This document shows positions 9,901-17,249 of a stretch of DNA of 64,000 nt, in pieces (position 1 is the stretch's first letter; the number at the start of each line of letters is the position of its first letter). Under the pieces are notes generated by a model. That model saw only the letters and a list, made by a program, of their open reading frames with translations, did no database searches and was not told where the DNA came from. Made by a program: the position numbers and the translations under genes. This stretch comes from Alteromonas pelagimontana (GTDB lineage Bacteria > Pseudomonadota > Gammaproteobacteria > Enterobacterales > Alteromonadaceae): assembly GCF_002499975.2 (NCBI RefSeq), contig NZ_CP052766.1, positions 2,542,001 through 2,606,000 on the forward strand. The letters run 5' to 3'.

Positions 9901-10138
9901 AGATGCGGGAGTAACATTGCAAGGCTATCTTCAAACTGGAGCGCCGGACTATACCCGTTTGTATGGCGAGCTGGTACCTGCGCTTGCAGGAGAATTTACC
10001 TTCTCGTTTACGCCAGCGGATAATGGTAGTGGTGCCATTGCCAATATTCAGCGAATTGCTTTACAAATCAACGGCCAATTCAGTGGCACAGGCGAAGAAA
10101 CTGTACAATTAAAAGCTATCGAAGTGCAGTTTCCGTAA
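6971..10138 (+). CDS. xyn10: Secreted multidomain GH10 endo-1,4-beta-xylanase
   Basis: This enzyme cleaves internal beta-1,4 bonds of xylan outside the cell. The chosen ATG is preceded by AGGAG eight bases upstream; the frame also extends upstream. The order along its 1055 residues is as follows. A signal peptide (to about residue 24) is followed by a beta-sandwich region. A CBM-like domain comes next, at about 170-305 (DLYARVRVG, DIDKFVF). GH10 catalysis spans about 325-650, with acid/base Glu near 437 (VVNEFDND) and nucleophile Glu near 576 (YVTELDID). A cadherin-like stretch at about 655-740 (FTLDPQSGELRVTG) precedes two homologous 150-residue modules at about 750-900 and 905-1055. Both modules contain the pattern D-F...G-x-R-G-D-Y-x-TAATV. 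I do not recognise their family. The gene is coupled to the upstream PEP-CTERM protein and ends before a strong terminator. Confidence 0.93.
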   Translation: MATLHKAMLTAALLAATQQASAAWISVPDEAQVQTTRPVFDRINRVYTSVVTITNPHDTALAGPLRVLITDSNIPVFEPSGYTDAGIPFIDIKKDQLAAGDSTSFQVSFELQRKQLSFNASLQQDNPNVGVYAEAEGGASAALTFLGSSFTVTPGTPGYVSIDSTSANPPEDDNRVGELSVTFSDAGTFDLYARVRVGSDGAEDDSFYAPDSFGGQNDWLLVNNISGYIAPGEEGYTPGERVTGSGSSATNVFKWMRFTDTTYQVNENDSTYTFRYGGREDGLDIDKFVFAPKGLVFTVEALENGMPGERLPPEEPYVPEEPPLAQGQEKFLGGVCCGRQRPNFEAYWNQVTPENAGKWGSVEAVRDSYNWAELDEAYQLAKDNGFVYKHHVLVWGNQQPEWLRGLSASEQLEEIQEWYQAVNERYPAIDFIEVVNEFDNDPPNSANDGPGYIDALRLFNPQTTADLVEQYVGSGLPPVEAANKAAEYDWIINAFQMARDTFPTFTKLMINEYSVINTATRTDKMIEIANLLQARGLIDAIGFQGHAFSTTGPVDTMLENIDKLAAQTGLDLYVTELDIDGPTDLTQLLDYQRLFPMFWEHPAIKGVTVWGYLPGHWRENQGAILAYENGAEKPALVWLRSYMRGLSPKIINPGVITVEPGTATGTVVTDLVSTSSDDVVHDNNDEVVWKLLGGNEQNLFTLDPQSGELRVTGNVTPALHNLYIQVQEDEYTSMVLNLQILVPGDELPPTVIEYDFLNDAQGWRGDYGTAATVGYDGDKQAAVLTPDWGANAAEQVYIKEISLTNFTDATLSYTFSVTQQQIDGGLTIQPFIQTGAPSYSRIYGSAQPLTTGSNTVTFLPQDNGNQDIEIVERVGLQLNGPLSAGLADNVLLENVNISIPVSAPPVSSIYFDFADGVQGLRGDYDTAATVVHEVSSAAVRLLPNGAADVHNYIMEISSRDFSGSTLNYSVMLSQALVDAGVTLQGYLQTGAPDYTRLYGELVPALAGEFTFSFTPADNGSGAIANIQRIALQINGQFSGTGEETVQLKAIEVQFP

Positions 10139-10277
10139 ATTCTGATAGCCTGCTCTATAGTTCCCAAAGGGTAACCATGGAGCAGCGAAAATATATCCAG
10201 AGACGTTGTCTTACAAGCAGCATCTCTGGTCCACATTGACTGACATTACGTATTTCTGACATTGCGTAATGAATATG

Positions 10278-10301
10278 CCCCGGCGTAGCTGGGGTTTTTT
10301 T
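10278..10301 (+). terminator. Rho-independent terminator of the xylanase operon
   Basis: Stem CCCCGGC / GCTGGGG (one G-T wobble) with loop GTA, then seven T. It sits between the GH10 gene and the aldo/keto reductase. Confidence 0.75.
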
Positions 10302-10323
10302 ATCAACCAAGGAGCGAACAACC

Positions 10324-11319
10324 ATGCCAAACGGCTCTATTTCTACGCGCCAGCTCGGCTCTTCCAAATTACAAGTTAGTGAGGTCGGTTTGGGTTGCTG
10401 GCAGTTAGGCGGCGACTTCGGCCCGATAAATGAAGATACTGCAACAGAAATTCTGGAACAGGCGGTACAAGAAGGCATTACCTTTTTTGATACCGCAGAC
10501 GTGTATGGCGCTGGCCAGAGTGAAAGTTATCTTGGTCACACACTAACAAAAATTGCGCCTGATGCTGTTATTGCCACCAAATACGGGCGGGGCGATTGCT
10601 CTTATCCCAACAGCTACAGCTTTAATAATTTACGGGATTCTGTTCTGCGGTCTCAGGACAGGTTGCAACGAAACTGTCTGGATCTGCTGCAGCTACACTG
10701 TATTTCTCAGGCTGAGCTGGAAAAAGAGGCTATTTTCGATTGGCTTCGGGAAGTGCAACAACAAGGGCATATTGCGCATTTTGGTGCCAGTGTCGAAACT
10801 CTGGAAGAAGCGCATATCTGTACTGCTCAGGAAGATTTGGCGTCATTACAGATTATCTTCAACTTAATGCGCCAACGCCCGTTAATGGACCTTTTTGACG
10901 AGGCAAAGGAAAAAGACGTTGGTATTATTGTGCGACTTCCTCTAGCCAGCGGCATGTTAAGCGGAAAATTTAACAAGAATACATCCTTCGATAAATCCGA
11001 TCACCGCAACTTTAACAAAGATGGTGAGGCATTTAGCGTGGGCGAAACCTTCAGTGGCATTGAGTTTAATAAAGGTCTGGAGCTGGTGAAAAAGCTGGAA
11101 ACTTACAAGCCGGCTCATCTGGATATGGCCGGGTTTGCTATGCGGTGGATCTTAGATCACGATGCCGTGTCCAGCATAATTCCAGGCGCAAGTTCACCTA
11201 AACAGGTAAGCCAGAATGCAGCAGTTGGTCAGGCACAACGCCTTGACTCAGCACTGCACGACAAGCTGTACCAACTTTACCTTAATGACATTGAGCCTGC
11301 TATCCGCTGCAAAATCTAG
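10324..11319 (+). CDS. Aldo/keto reductase family oxidoreductase
   Basis: This is a 331-aa cytoplasmic (beta/alpha)8 NAD(P)H-dependent oxidoreductase. AAGGAG precedes the ATG with good spacing. The catalytic tetrad of the family is visible: Asp and Tyr in FFDTADVYGAGQSE, Lys in VIATKYGRG, and His in LLQLHC. A nicotinamide-phosphate-binding segment lies near the C-terminus (IPGASSPKQVSQN). It stands alone between a terminator and the degenerate region that follows. Its place beside xylan genes suggests a sugar or sugar-derived aldehyde substrate, but sequence alone cannot separate xylose reductase, fucose-dehydrogenase-like or general AKR activity. Confidence 0.85.
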   Translation: MPNGSISTRQLGSSKLQVSEVGLGCWQLGGDFGPINEDTATEILEQAVQEGITFFDTADVYGAGQSESYLGHTLTKIAPDAVIATKYGRGDCSYPNSYSFNNLRDSVLRSQDRLQRNCLDLLQLHCISQAELEKEAIFDWLREVQQQGHIAHFGASVETLEEAHICTAQEDLASLQIIFNLMRQRPLMDLFDEAKEKDVGIIVRLPLASGMLSGKFNKNTSFDKSDHRNFNKDGEAFSVGETFSGIEFNKGLELVKKLETYKPAHLDMAGFAMRWILDHDAVSSIIPGASSPKQVSQNAAVGQAQRLDSALHDKLYQLYLNDIEPAIRCKI

Positions 11320-11364
11320 TTTACCGCACAGCGATACGATCAGGCAGGCCGCTTACAATACTTA

Positions 11365-11577
11365 CTAATAAACGTCTACACCGCCCAATAGCTCAGTCGA
11401 AACATCCTGAAAGGATAAACCGCGTCCGCTGTTGGCGGTGAACGAATCGCGGCCGGTAAATTCACTGCGGGTCTGAGTCATACCACGAATAATGGCACTT
11501 CCCTTTTACCTCTATGACCTCAACCGAACCTTCTTCATTTGATTGCTGCGCGTAAGATGAGTGCATTACAGTTAGTT
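11365..11577 (-). pseudogene. Decayed TonB-dependent receptor fragment (signal end, TonB box, plug)
   Basis: On the minus strand, one frame reads YAQQSNEEGSVEVIEVKG, which looks like a signal-peptide cleavage region followed by a TonB box. The same EVIEVKG occurs in the intact receptor at 12201. A second frame then reads IIRGMTQTRSEFTGRDSF and LSFQDVSTELLGGVDVY before a TAG at 11365-11367. These are hallmark plug-domain motifs of Xanthomonas/Caulobacter-type TBDRs. Between the two pieces there is a frame change and a deletion of the expected DxIGxxP segment, and no barrel follows. This is a remnant, probably of a second receptor that once belonged to this locus. It is too short for standard gene calling. 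Confidence 0.7.
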
Positions 11578-12200
11578 ACGATAACGCTTTAAATGATTTT
11601 GAAACCGACTATTGATGTCTCTGATATTGCTTTTGTTCTTCCTGAACATCGGGGTTCTCCGCTGCGAATTAACTTGGTCGTTTTATACGCTTTATTTTTC
11701 ACCACATCTTGTTCGGTTTGTAGTCGATGCGGTGAGTGTGGATAGTGATTCAGAACCAGGGGCTGATCCACGCAAGGGAGAAATAACACAAGTTAAAAAA
11801 TCAATTGCCGCAACAAAAAATTAACAAAATGACGTGAATTTGGGGTTTATATGCGGGGGTTGACCTGTTTTGCGCGATGAGTAGCAACAGTCTTTGGGAA
11901 CTTCTTTACCTACTTTCCACCACCACACACTCGATTCTGGTTTTCGATATGTCGCATATTTGTTAAAAATTTAGATGCAATAACGATTTTTCGCAACATC
12001 GATTTAACTGAAAAGGGAGTAAAATTGTCTCGTAGCAATTGAAAGTGCTGTTTTTCCAGTGCAGAAAGTATCTGGCACCATAAATTGTTTACGTCAACCA
12101 AAAATGACGAGAGCAAGGTAGCGATTTTACATACTGGGTTACTTGTTCTTTGATTTGTAGTTTTGGATCAACTAAAAAAAGGCAAGAGGGACAACTGACA
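11578..12200. other. Gene-free stretch with short open fragments and one copy of a diverged repeat
   Basis: Several 40-70-codon open stretches exist on both strands but none has a ribosome site plus a recognisable family. It contains repeat copy R1 (11737-11835). The last 200 bases, rich in A/T, must hold the promoter and leader of the TBDR at 12201. I could not assign promoter boxes with confidence. Confidence 0.5.
11737..11835 (+). repeat. Diverged direct repeat R1 (partner at 19927-20015)
   Basis: It begins GGATAGTGATTCAGAA, identical to the start of R2. Further shared blocks in the same order are CTGATC-ACG, AAATAACA, AAGTTAAAA, CAAT and AAAAATT. The alignment needs small gaps. R1 lies just before, and R2 just after, the receptor-halogenase cassette. 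Confidence 0.6.
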
Positions 12201-15200
12201 ATGAAAACACATAAAAAGTTTAATAGATCGTTACTTTCCACTAGCATCTCACTGATGCTAGGTGGTGCTGTCATAGCCCCAGCTGTGGCACAAGATGCTC
12301 CCGCAGATGGCGCTGTTGAAGTTATTGAGGTTAAAGGTATGCGCGGAAGCTTGCAGGCTTCAACCGCAGTAAAGCGTAATTCTATGGGGGTAGTTGATGC
12401 TATTTCGGCTGAAGATATCGGTAAATTCCCTGATACCAATCTGGCCGAATCATTACAACGTATTACCGGTGTTTCCATCAGCCGCGATAACGGTGAAGGG
12501 TCACAAGTTACGGTACGTGGCTTTGGCGCCGGTAACAATATGGTGACCTTAAATGGTCGTACCATGCCAGCCGCATCTACTTTTAACGGTGAGGGCGGTG
12601 GTTCAAGAGCCTTTGATTTTGCCAATCTGGCGTCTGAAGGTATCAGTTCGGTAGAAGTTTACAAAACAGGTAAGGCGAATATTACCACTGGTGGTATTGG
12701 TGCAACCATCAATATCTTAACCGGTAAACCACTTCAGTCTGAGGGTTTTGTTGCTTCGGTCGGGGCCAAAGCGGTACACGATACCACCAACCGCGCTGGT
12801 GACGATGTCACCCCTGAAGTGTCAGGCCTGTTTAGTTATACCAATGATGACTCGACTTGGGGGATTTCACTGACAGCAAGTCATCAGGAACGTGATTCAG
12901 GCGCGGTTGGCGCAACAGTGAATGACTGGGGTATCTACTATTGGGACGATATTGCTGATCCTGATAGAGCTTGGAATAACGTTAATACCGAGGTAACAAA
13001 TGCCCCAGAGCAAGGTCAGTTGTATTCTCGTTTTTATGATTTACGTTATGAGTTCAGCGATACTCAACGTACTCGTGATAACGCCCAGTTAACGCTGCAA
13101 TTTGCCCCTACTGATGCTCTTACTGCAACCGTGGACTACACCTTTGCTGAAAACCAAATCCAGCGCCATCTGGGTCAAAGCGGCAACTGGATGCAACAGG
13201 GTGATAATATTAAGGCGGTGGAATTTGATGATTCAGAAATCGCCACCATGGTCTATGCCACAGAATCTTATGCCAACGGCATTGATGAAGGCCACGAGCA
13301 GCAAGATAGCGATCAAACCAATACTTTAACATCGCTAGGGGCAAATCTAGAGTACCGGGTTAACGATGATCTAAGTTTCAAATTAGATGCCCATGATTCT
13401 GAAATGCATAGTCGTGGTACTGGCCCTTACGGCACGGGTTCATTGCGTATGGCGTTAGCCAACCCAACCGTTGTTTCAAGAGAATGGTGGTTTGGGGGAG
13501 AATTCCCAACTTATGCAAACGTCTATAATGATTCCTTGGGCGGTAATCCAGGTTTCCCACCTAATACTAACGGTATGGTTGACAATGGAGACGTGAGTTC
13601 TACTATGCTTAACTTGCTTCAGGCTGATCAGAAATCCACCGTGACCCAAATTAAGTTAGATGGGACGTATCTGTTGGATAATGGCCGTTTTGATTTTGGT
13701 ATTGAAACTCGTGATATGGAATCTCACACCCTTAGCTATGCCGCTCAAAACGTCGCATTAGGTAACTGGAATGGTGGTTATCCTGGCGAGTTTGGTGATT
13801 TAGTTCAACCGTTTGATATCCAGGGTGAGTTTGATGACTGGGATCCACGTCCAGGTCATGGTTTCATTGCCAATGCGGTAGATATGTACGAAGCAGCCCA
13901 GAATATTCCGCGTTATAGCGATATTGTACCAGTCGATATGAGCCAAACCACTGACAATCTGGTGGATGAAGAAACCCAGGCGGCTTACTTCCAATTTGCC
14001 TTGTATGGCGACTTGGGTGATATGCCTTTTGATATTTTGGCTGGTCTACGTTACGAATCGACAGATGTATCTTCAAGCTCGTTGGCTGCGGCTTATAAGA
14101 GTGTTTGGGAAAGTAACAATGACGTGGCTATTCGGGTAGATGATAGCCAGCCTTCTTCATTAGCAACGGCTGAGGCCAGCTATGATAACTTGCTGCCCAG
14201 TTTCGACCTGACGTTACACATTTCTGATGACCTTATTGGTCGTTTCTCATTTGGTAAAACCATTGCGCGAGCTGGATTGGGCAGTTTAGGTGTATCTGCT
14301 TCTGGTTTTGGTGCCGGTAGTGGTTCAACCTTGTTGGGGGCTGTACCCACTGCAGATGCATCAAACCCTGGTTTATTGCCGTTAGAATCCACCAACTTTG
14401 ATTTGTCATTAGAATGGTATTATGACGAGTACAGTTATGTATCTGGTGGGGTATTTGAGAAAAATGTTATCAACTTTATCGGAACTCAGCAGGTAGAAAG
14501 AGAATTACTGGATATTCGTAATGTGACAGCGGGACCTAGAGCCCAGGCTGCAGCCGCAGAGCTGGGGGATCTTGGTGTGCCACTTAACGATGATAATTTG
14601 TATGGTATGCTGGTTTTCACCGAGAATAACGCTAGCGCCGATGCTGAGTATGTATCATTGTATGGCACCGGTTATACTCCAGAGGCAAATACTTATTTGG
14701 CGGAACGAGAAGGCTGGGATGTGGAGTCAAATTCAAGCGACCCCGCTTATACGTTCAGAACGGAAACACCAAATAACGGCAGAGAAGCGAAAATTTACGG
14801 TATGGAGTTTGCCGTACAGCATTTCTTTGGTGAGACCGGCTTCGGCGTACAGGCTAACTACACCATTGTGCGCGGTGATGTGGGCTTTGATAACGCAGGC
14901 GACCCAAGTGTATCTCAGTTTGCGTTGGTGGGGTTAAGTGATACCGCTAACTTGATTGCCATGTACGAAAAAAATGGTTTACAAGCGCGTATCTCCTATA
15001 ACTGGCGTGATGAGTACTTAAACGAAACCAGCCGTGGTGGCTTTGCTAACCCGCGTTATATTGAGGCTTACTCTCAAATCGACGTAAATGTCAGTTACGC
15101 GATAACGGAAGCCCTGACCGTCTCACTTGAAGGTTTGAACGTGACCGGTGAAAACAGTCGCTCTCATGGTCGTAACTACGCCATGATGTGGGATATGTAT

Positions 15201-15245
15201 GACCTGGGTGCTCGTTACCAACTAGGAGCCCGTTATACTTTCTAA
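12201..15245 (+). CDS. TonB-dependent receptor, Xanthomonas/Caulobacter type (halogenase-cassette receptor)
   Basis: This is an outer-membrane active transporter of 1014 aa. The ATG at 12201 follows AGAGGG and gives a normal signal peptide (MKTHKKFNRSLLSTSISLML...APAVAQ). An upstream in-frame ATG at 12150 would bury it. After the signal come a TonB box (VEVIEVKG) and a plug with the family motifs DIGKFPDTNLAESLQRITGV and SQVTVRGFG. A barrel of about 850 residues follows, ending in the C-terminal aromatic signal (LGARYTF). It heads the SapC/oxygenase/halogenase/DUF6445 gene run but is separated from it by a terminator and a long inverted repeat. It could supply the substrate of those enzymes or be their target. 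The ligand is unknown. It is in a xylan locus but has no direct xylan signature. Confidence 0.93.
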   Translation: MKTHKKFNRSLLSTSISLMLGGAVIAPAVAQDAPADGAVEVIEVKGMRGSLQASTAVKRNSMGVVDAISAEDIGKFPDTNLAESLQRITGVSISRDNGEGSQVTVRGFGAGNNMVTLNGRTMPAASTFNGEGGGSRAFDFANLASEGISSVEVYKTGKANITTGGIGATINILTGKPLQSEGFVASVGAKAVHDTTNRAGDDVTPEVSGLFSYTNDDSTWGISLTASHQERDSGAVGATVNDWGIYYWDDIADPDRAWNNVNTEVTNAPEQGQLYSRFYDLRYEFSDTQRTRDNAQLTLQFAPTDALTATVDYTFAENQIQRHLGQSGNWMQQGDNIKAVEFDDSEIATMVYATESYANGIDEGHEQQDSDQTNTLTSLGANLEYRVNDDLSFKLDAHDSEMHSRGTGPYGTGSLRMALANPTVVSREWWFGGEFPTYANVYNDSLGGNPGFPPNTNGMVDNGDVSSTMLNLLQADQKSTVTQIKLDGTYLLDNGRFDFGIETRDMESHTLSYAAQNVALGNWNGGYPGEFGDLVQPFDIQGEFDDWDPRPGHGFIANAVDMYEAAQNIPRYSDIVPVDMSQTTDNLVDEETQAAYFQFALYGDLGDMPFDILAGLRYESTDVSSSSLAAAYKSVWESNNDVAIRVDDSQPSSLATAEASYDNLLPSFDLTLHISDDLIGRFSFGKTIARAGLGSLGVSASGFGAGSGSTLLGAVPTADASNPGLLPLESTNFDLSLEWYYDEYSYVSGGVFEKNVINFIGTQQVERELLDIRNVTAGPRAQAAAAELGDLGVPLNDDNLYGMLVFTENNASADAEYVSLYGTGYTPEANTYLAEREGWDVESNSSDPAYTFRTETPNNGREAKIYGMEFAVQHFFGETGFGVQANYTIVRGDVGFDNAGDPSVSQFALVGLSDTANLIAMYEKNGLQARISYNWRDEYLNETSRGGFANPRYIEAYSQIDVNVSYAITEALTVSLEGLNVTGENSRSHGRNYAMMWDMYDLGARYQLGARYTF

Positions 15246-15268
15246 ATAACCTTAACTTGTTATTTAGA
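15242..15268 (+). other. Hairpin at the receptor stop codon
   Basis: Perfect nine-base stem CTAAATAAC / GTTATTTAG around the TAA stop, upstream of the main terminator. It may stabilise the mRNA end; there is no T-tract. Confidence 0.4.
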
Positions 15269-15287
15269 GATGAGCACACCCGTAATT

Positions 15288-15315
15288 AAGCCGCTGCTTT
15301 CAGCGGCTTTTCTTT
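15288..15315 (+). terminator. Rho-independent terminator after the TBDR
   Basis: Stem AAGCCGCTG / CAGCGGCTT with loop CTTT, followed by TTCTTT. It may set a lower transcript level for the downstream enzymes if readthrough is partial. Confidence 0.75.
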
Positions 15316-15335
15316 ACAAGGTCTTTTACGATAAC

Positions 15336-15395
15336 CTAGAGCCTGTTCATCTTAGCTTCCAACATAAATAATGAACAAAGATAAACAGGCTCTAG
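15336..15395. repeat. 18-base inverted repeat, MITE-like or IS-end-like, upstream of sapC
   Basis: Arms CTAGAGCCTGTTCATCTT (15336-15353) and its reverse complement with one mismatch (15378-15395), separated by 24 bases. It lies between the TBDR terminator and the SapC start at 15426. It could be a non-autonomous element remnant or a regulatory stem-loop. No transposase is present. Confidence 0.55.
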
Positions 15396-15425
15396 CCTAC
15401 AACAGTTTGAAAACGGAAAAGTCAA

Positions 15426-16163
15426 ATGACCCAACACGTTTTACTTAATAATGCTCAACATCAGCACATCAAAGTCATTAACCAATTTCATGCACAATAT
15501 GGCGATAATGTTGCTGGCGCTATGGTCTTCCCTACCGAATTCGTTGAGCTACAAAAAGAATATCCCATTGTGTTTCGACGTGATGCCGAAACTGAAAAAT
15601 ATCAGGCAATGGCCTTATTAGGTATTCAACAAGGTGAAAACCTTTATCTGGATGAGTCACTGGATTCAGGTTGGGCGGCGCATTACATCCCGGCCACTTT
15701 AGCTCGAGGCCCATTCTTAATTGGTTTTCAGACACAACAAGAAAACGGTGGAACACAAAAGGTACCGGTGATACATATTGATATGGATCACCCCAAAGTT
15801 AACGAACAGAAAGGTAGAGCCCTGTTTTTGGAACATGGCGGCAATAGCCCTTATCTAGAGCATGTGTCGACAATATTAAAAAATATGCATCAAGGCATAG
15901 CGGCTAATGATGCTATGTTTGCCGCATTTAATGAATATGAATTAATTGAGCCAGTGAATATAGAAATTGAGCTGGATAATGGCGAAAAGAGTCGCTTGGT
16001 AGGTAATTACACCATTAACGATAGTAAGCTTCAGTCACTTAATGCTGAGCAGTTAGCTAAATTACACCACGCTGGCTTTTTACAACTCGCTTTTGCAGTC
16101 GTGGCGTCTATGAGCAATATAAGAAAGCTGATTGAAATGAAAAATCGCCGTGATCGTGGTTAA
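15426..16163 (+). CDS. SapC family protein
   Basis: This is a 245-aa protein matching the SapC family, named after an S-layer-associated gene but of unknown biochemical role. Recognisable features are the N-terminal region HIKVINQFHAQYGDNVAG, the segment EFVELQKEYPIVFRRD, and the central GWAAHYIPATLARGPFLIGF. No signal peptide or membrane segment is visible, so it is probably cytoplasmic. No strong ribosome site stands out. By established knowledge of such clusters, SapC genes recur beside TBDRs, cupin-like oxygenases and tryptophan-halogenase-like genes. The same company is seen here. Twenty-two bases separate it from the oxygenase gene. A direct catalytic role is not supported by any motif I can see. 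Confidence 0.85.
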   Translation: MTQHVLLNNAQHQHIKVINQFHAQYGDNVAGAMVFPTEFVELQKEYPIVFRRDAETEKYQAMALLGIQQGENLYLDESLDSGWAAHYIPATLARGPFLIGFQTQQENGGTQKVPVIHIDMDHPKVNEQKGRALFLEHGGNSPYLEHVSTILKNMHQGIAANDAMFAAFNEYELIEPVNIEIELDNGEKSRLVGNYTINDSKLQSLNAEQLAKLHHAGFLQLAFAVVASMSNIRKLIEMKNRRDRG

Positions 16164-16185
16164 ACTTAATTGGCCCATCTGAAAA

Positions 16186-17220
16186 ATGACAACCGTTACC
16201 ACTAAAACCAAAGTCATCGATAACTGTACACCAGGACAACTACCTGTCGAAGTGATTACAGCAAGCGAACCGGTGATCCTTAAAGGCCTGGTAAAACACT
16301 GGAAACTGGTTGAGCTCGGTCTTGAGTCAACCCAGTCTACTGTTGATTATTTAAAATCCCATTACAATGGCAGGCCATCCTTTGGCTATTTTGGTGGGCC
16401 GGAAGTTAAAGGACGCTTTTTTTATGATGAACAGGTCACCCGCTTAAATTACGACAATAAACAGATCCAAATTGACGAATTTCTGGATCTGATTGTCGCG
16501 ACACTGAATGATTCCGCACCGCCATCTTATTATATCGCTTCTAATTTGATCGACAGCCACTTTCCGCGACTTAGGGCGGAAAATGATATCGACATACCCC
16601 GACCTGCGGCGGAATTTCCGGTGGAACAGAACCGTGCCGGGATCTGGATTGGTAATCGTACTACGGCTTGTTGCCATTATGACGCCTCCGACAATCTGGC
16701 CTGTTGCATGGTGGGTAAACGCCGCTTTACCCTGTTTCCGTCCGATCAAATCGCTAATCTTTACCCTGGCCCACTGGAGCTGACTCCTGGAGGACAAGCT
16801 CTGAGTATGGTGGATTTTGCTAATCCTGATCTGGACAAATATCCCAACTTTGCAAAAGCCATCGCCCATGGCCAGATTGCCGAGCTGGACGCCGGTGATG
16901 CCCTTTTCTTGCCCAGTATGTGGTGGCATCAGGTGGAGGGGTTGAGCCGGTTTAATATATTAATCAATTACTGGTGGAGTGAATCGCCCCGCTTTACCGG
17001 CGCCGCAATGAATGTGCTTTATCACGCCATGTTGAGCTTGCGCGAAAAACCGCCACATGAGAAACAGGCATGGAAGCATATTTTTGACTATTACATTTTT
17101 GGCGACGGAGAACAGGCCGCCAGGCATTTGCCTGAGCAGGCCCAGGGCTTTCTCGGCAAGCTAGATCCCGACAAGTCACGCGCCCTGCGGGCGATGTTAT
17201 TAAATAAACTGAATCGATAA
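16186..17220 (+). CDS. Cupin-like/JmjC-type Fe(II)- and 2-oxoglutarate-dependent oxygenase
   Basis: This is a 344-aa putative hydroxylase of the cupin_8/JmjC-like (FIH-type) family. The Fe(II) facial triad is visible as H164-x-D166 in CCHYDASDN and a distal His near 248 in FLPSMWWHQVEG. A family-typical block follows the HxD (MVGKRRFTLFPSDQIANLYPG). By family knowledge, members hydroxylate protein side chains or small molecules using O2 and 2-oxoglutarate. The partner or substrate here is unknown. It is flanked by SapC and the halogenase on the same strand, probably one transcript. The ribosome site before the ATG is weak. No signal peptide is visible, so a cytoplasmic location is inferred. 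Confidence 0.85.
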   Translation: MTTVTTKTKVIDNCTPGQLPVEVITASEPVILKGLVKHWKLVELGLESTQSTVDYLKSHYNGRPSFGYFGGPEVKGRFFYDEQVTRLNYDNKQIQIDEFLDLIVATLNDSAPPSYYIASNLIDSHFPRLRAENDIDIPRPAAEFPVEQNRAGIWIGNRTTACCHYDASDNLACCMVGKRRFTLFPSDQIANLYPGPLELTPGGQALSMVDFANPDLDKYPNFAKAIAHGQIAELDAGDALFLPSMWWHQVEGLSRFNILINYWWSESPRFTGAAMNVLYHAMLSLREKPPHEKQAWKHIFDYYIFGDGEQAARHLPEQAQGFLGKLDPDKSRALRAMLLNKLNR

Positions 17221-17249
17221 TAAAGGTGTCCCGCTGGACCTCCTGTTGA

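Noticed and set aside
11612..11824. 70-codon plus-strand frame in the gene graveyard
   Set aside because: No ribosome site, no recognisable domain, and it overlaps the diverged repeat R1. More likely chance or debris than a gene.
15426..16163. SapC as an S-layer export component
   Set aside because: There are no S-layer or type I secretion genes here, and the name alone does not prove the role.
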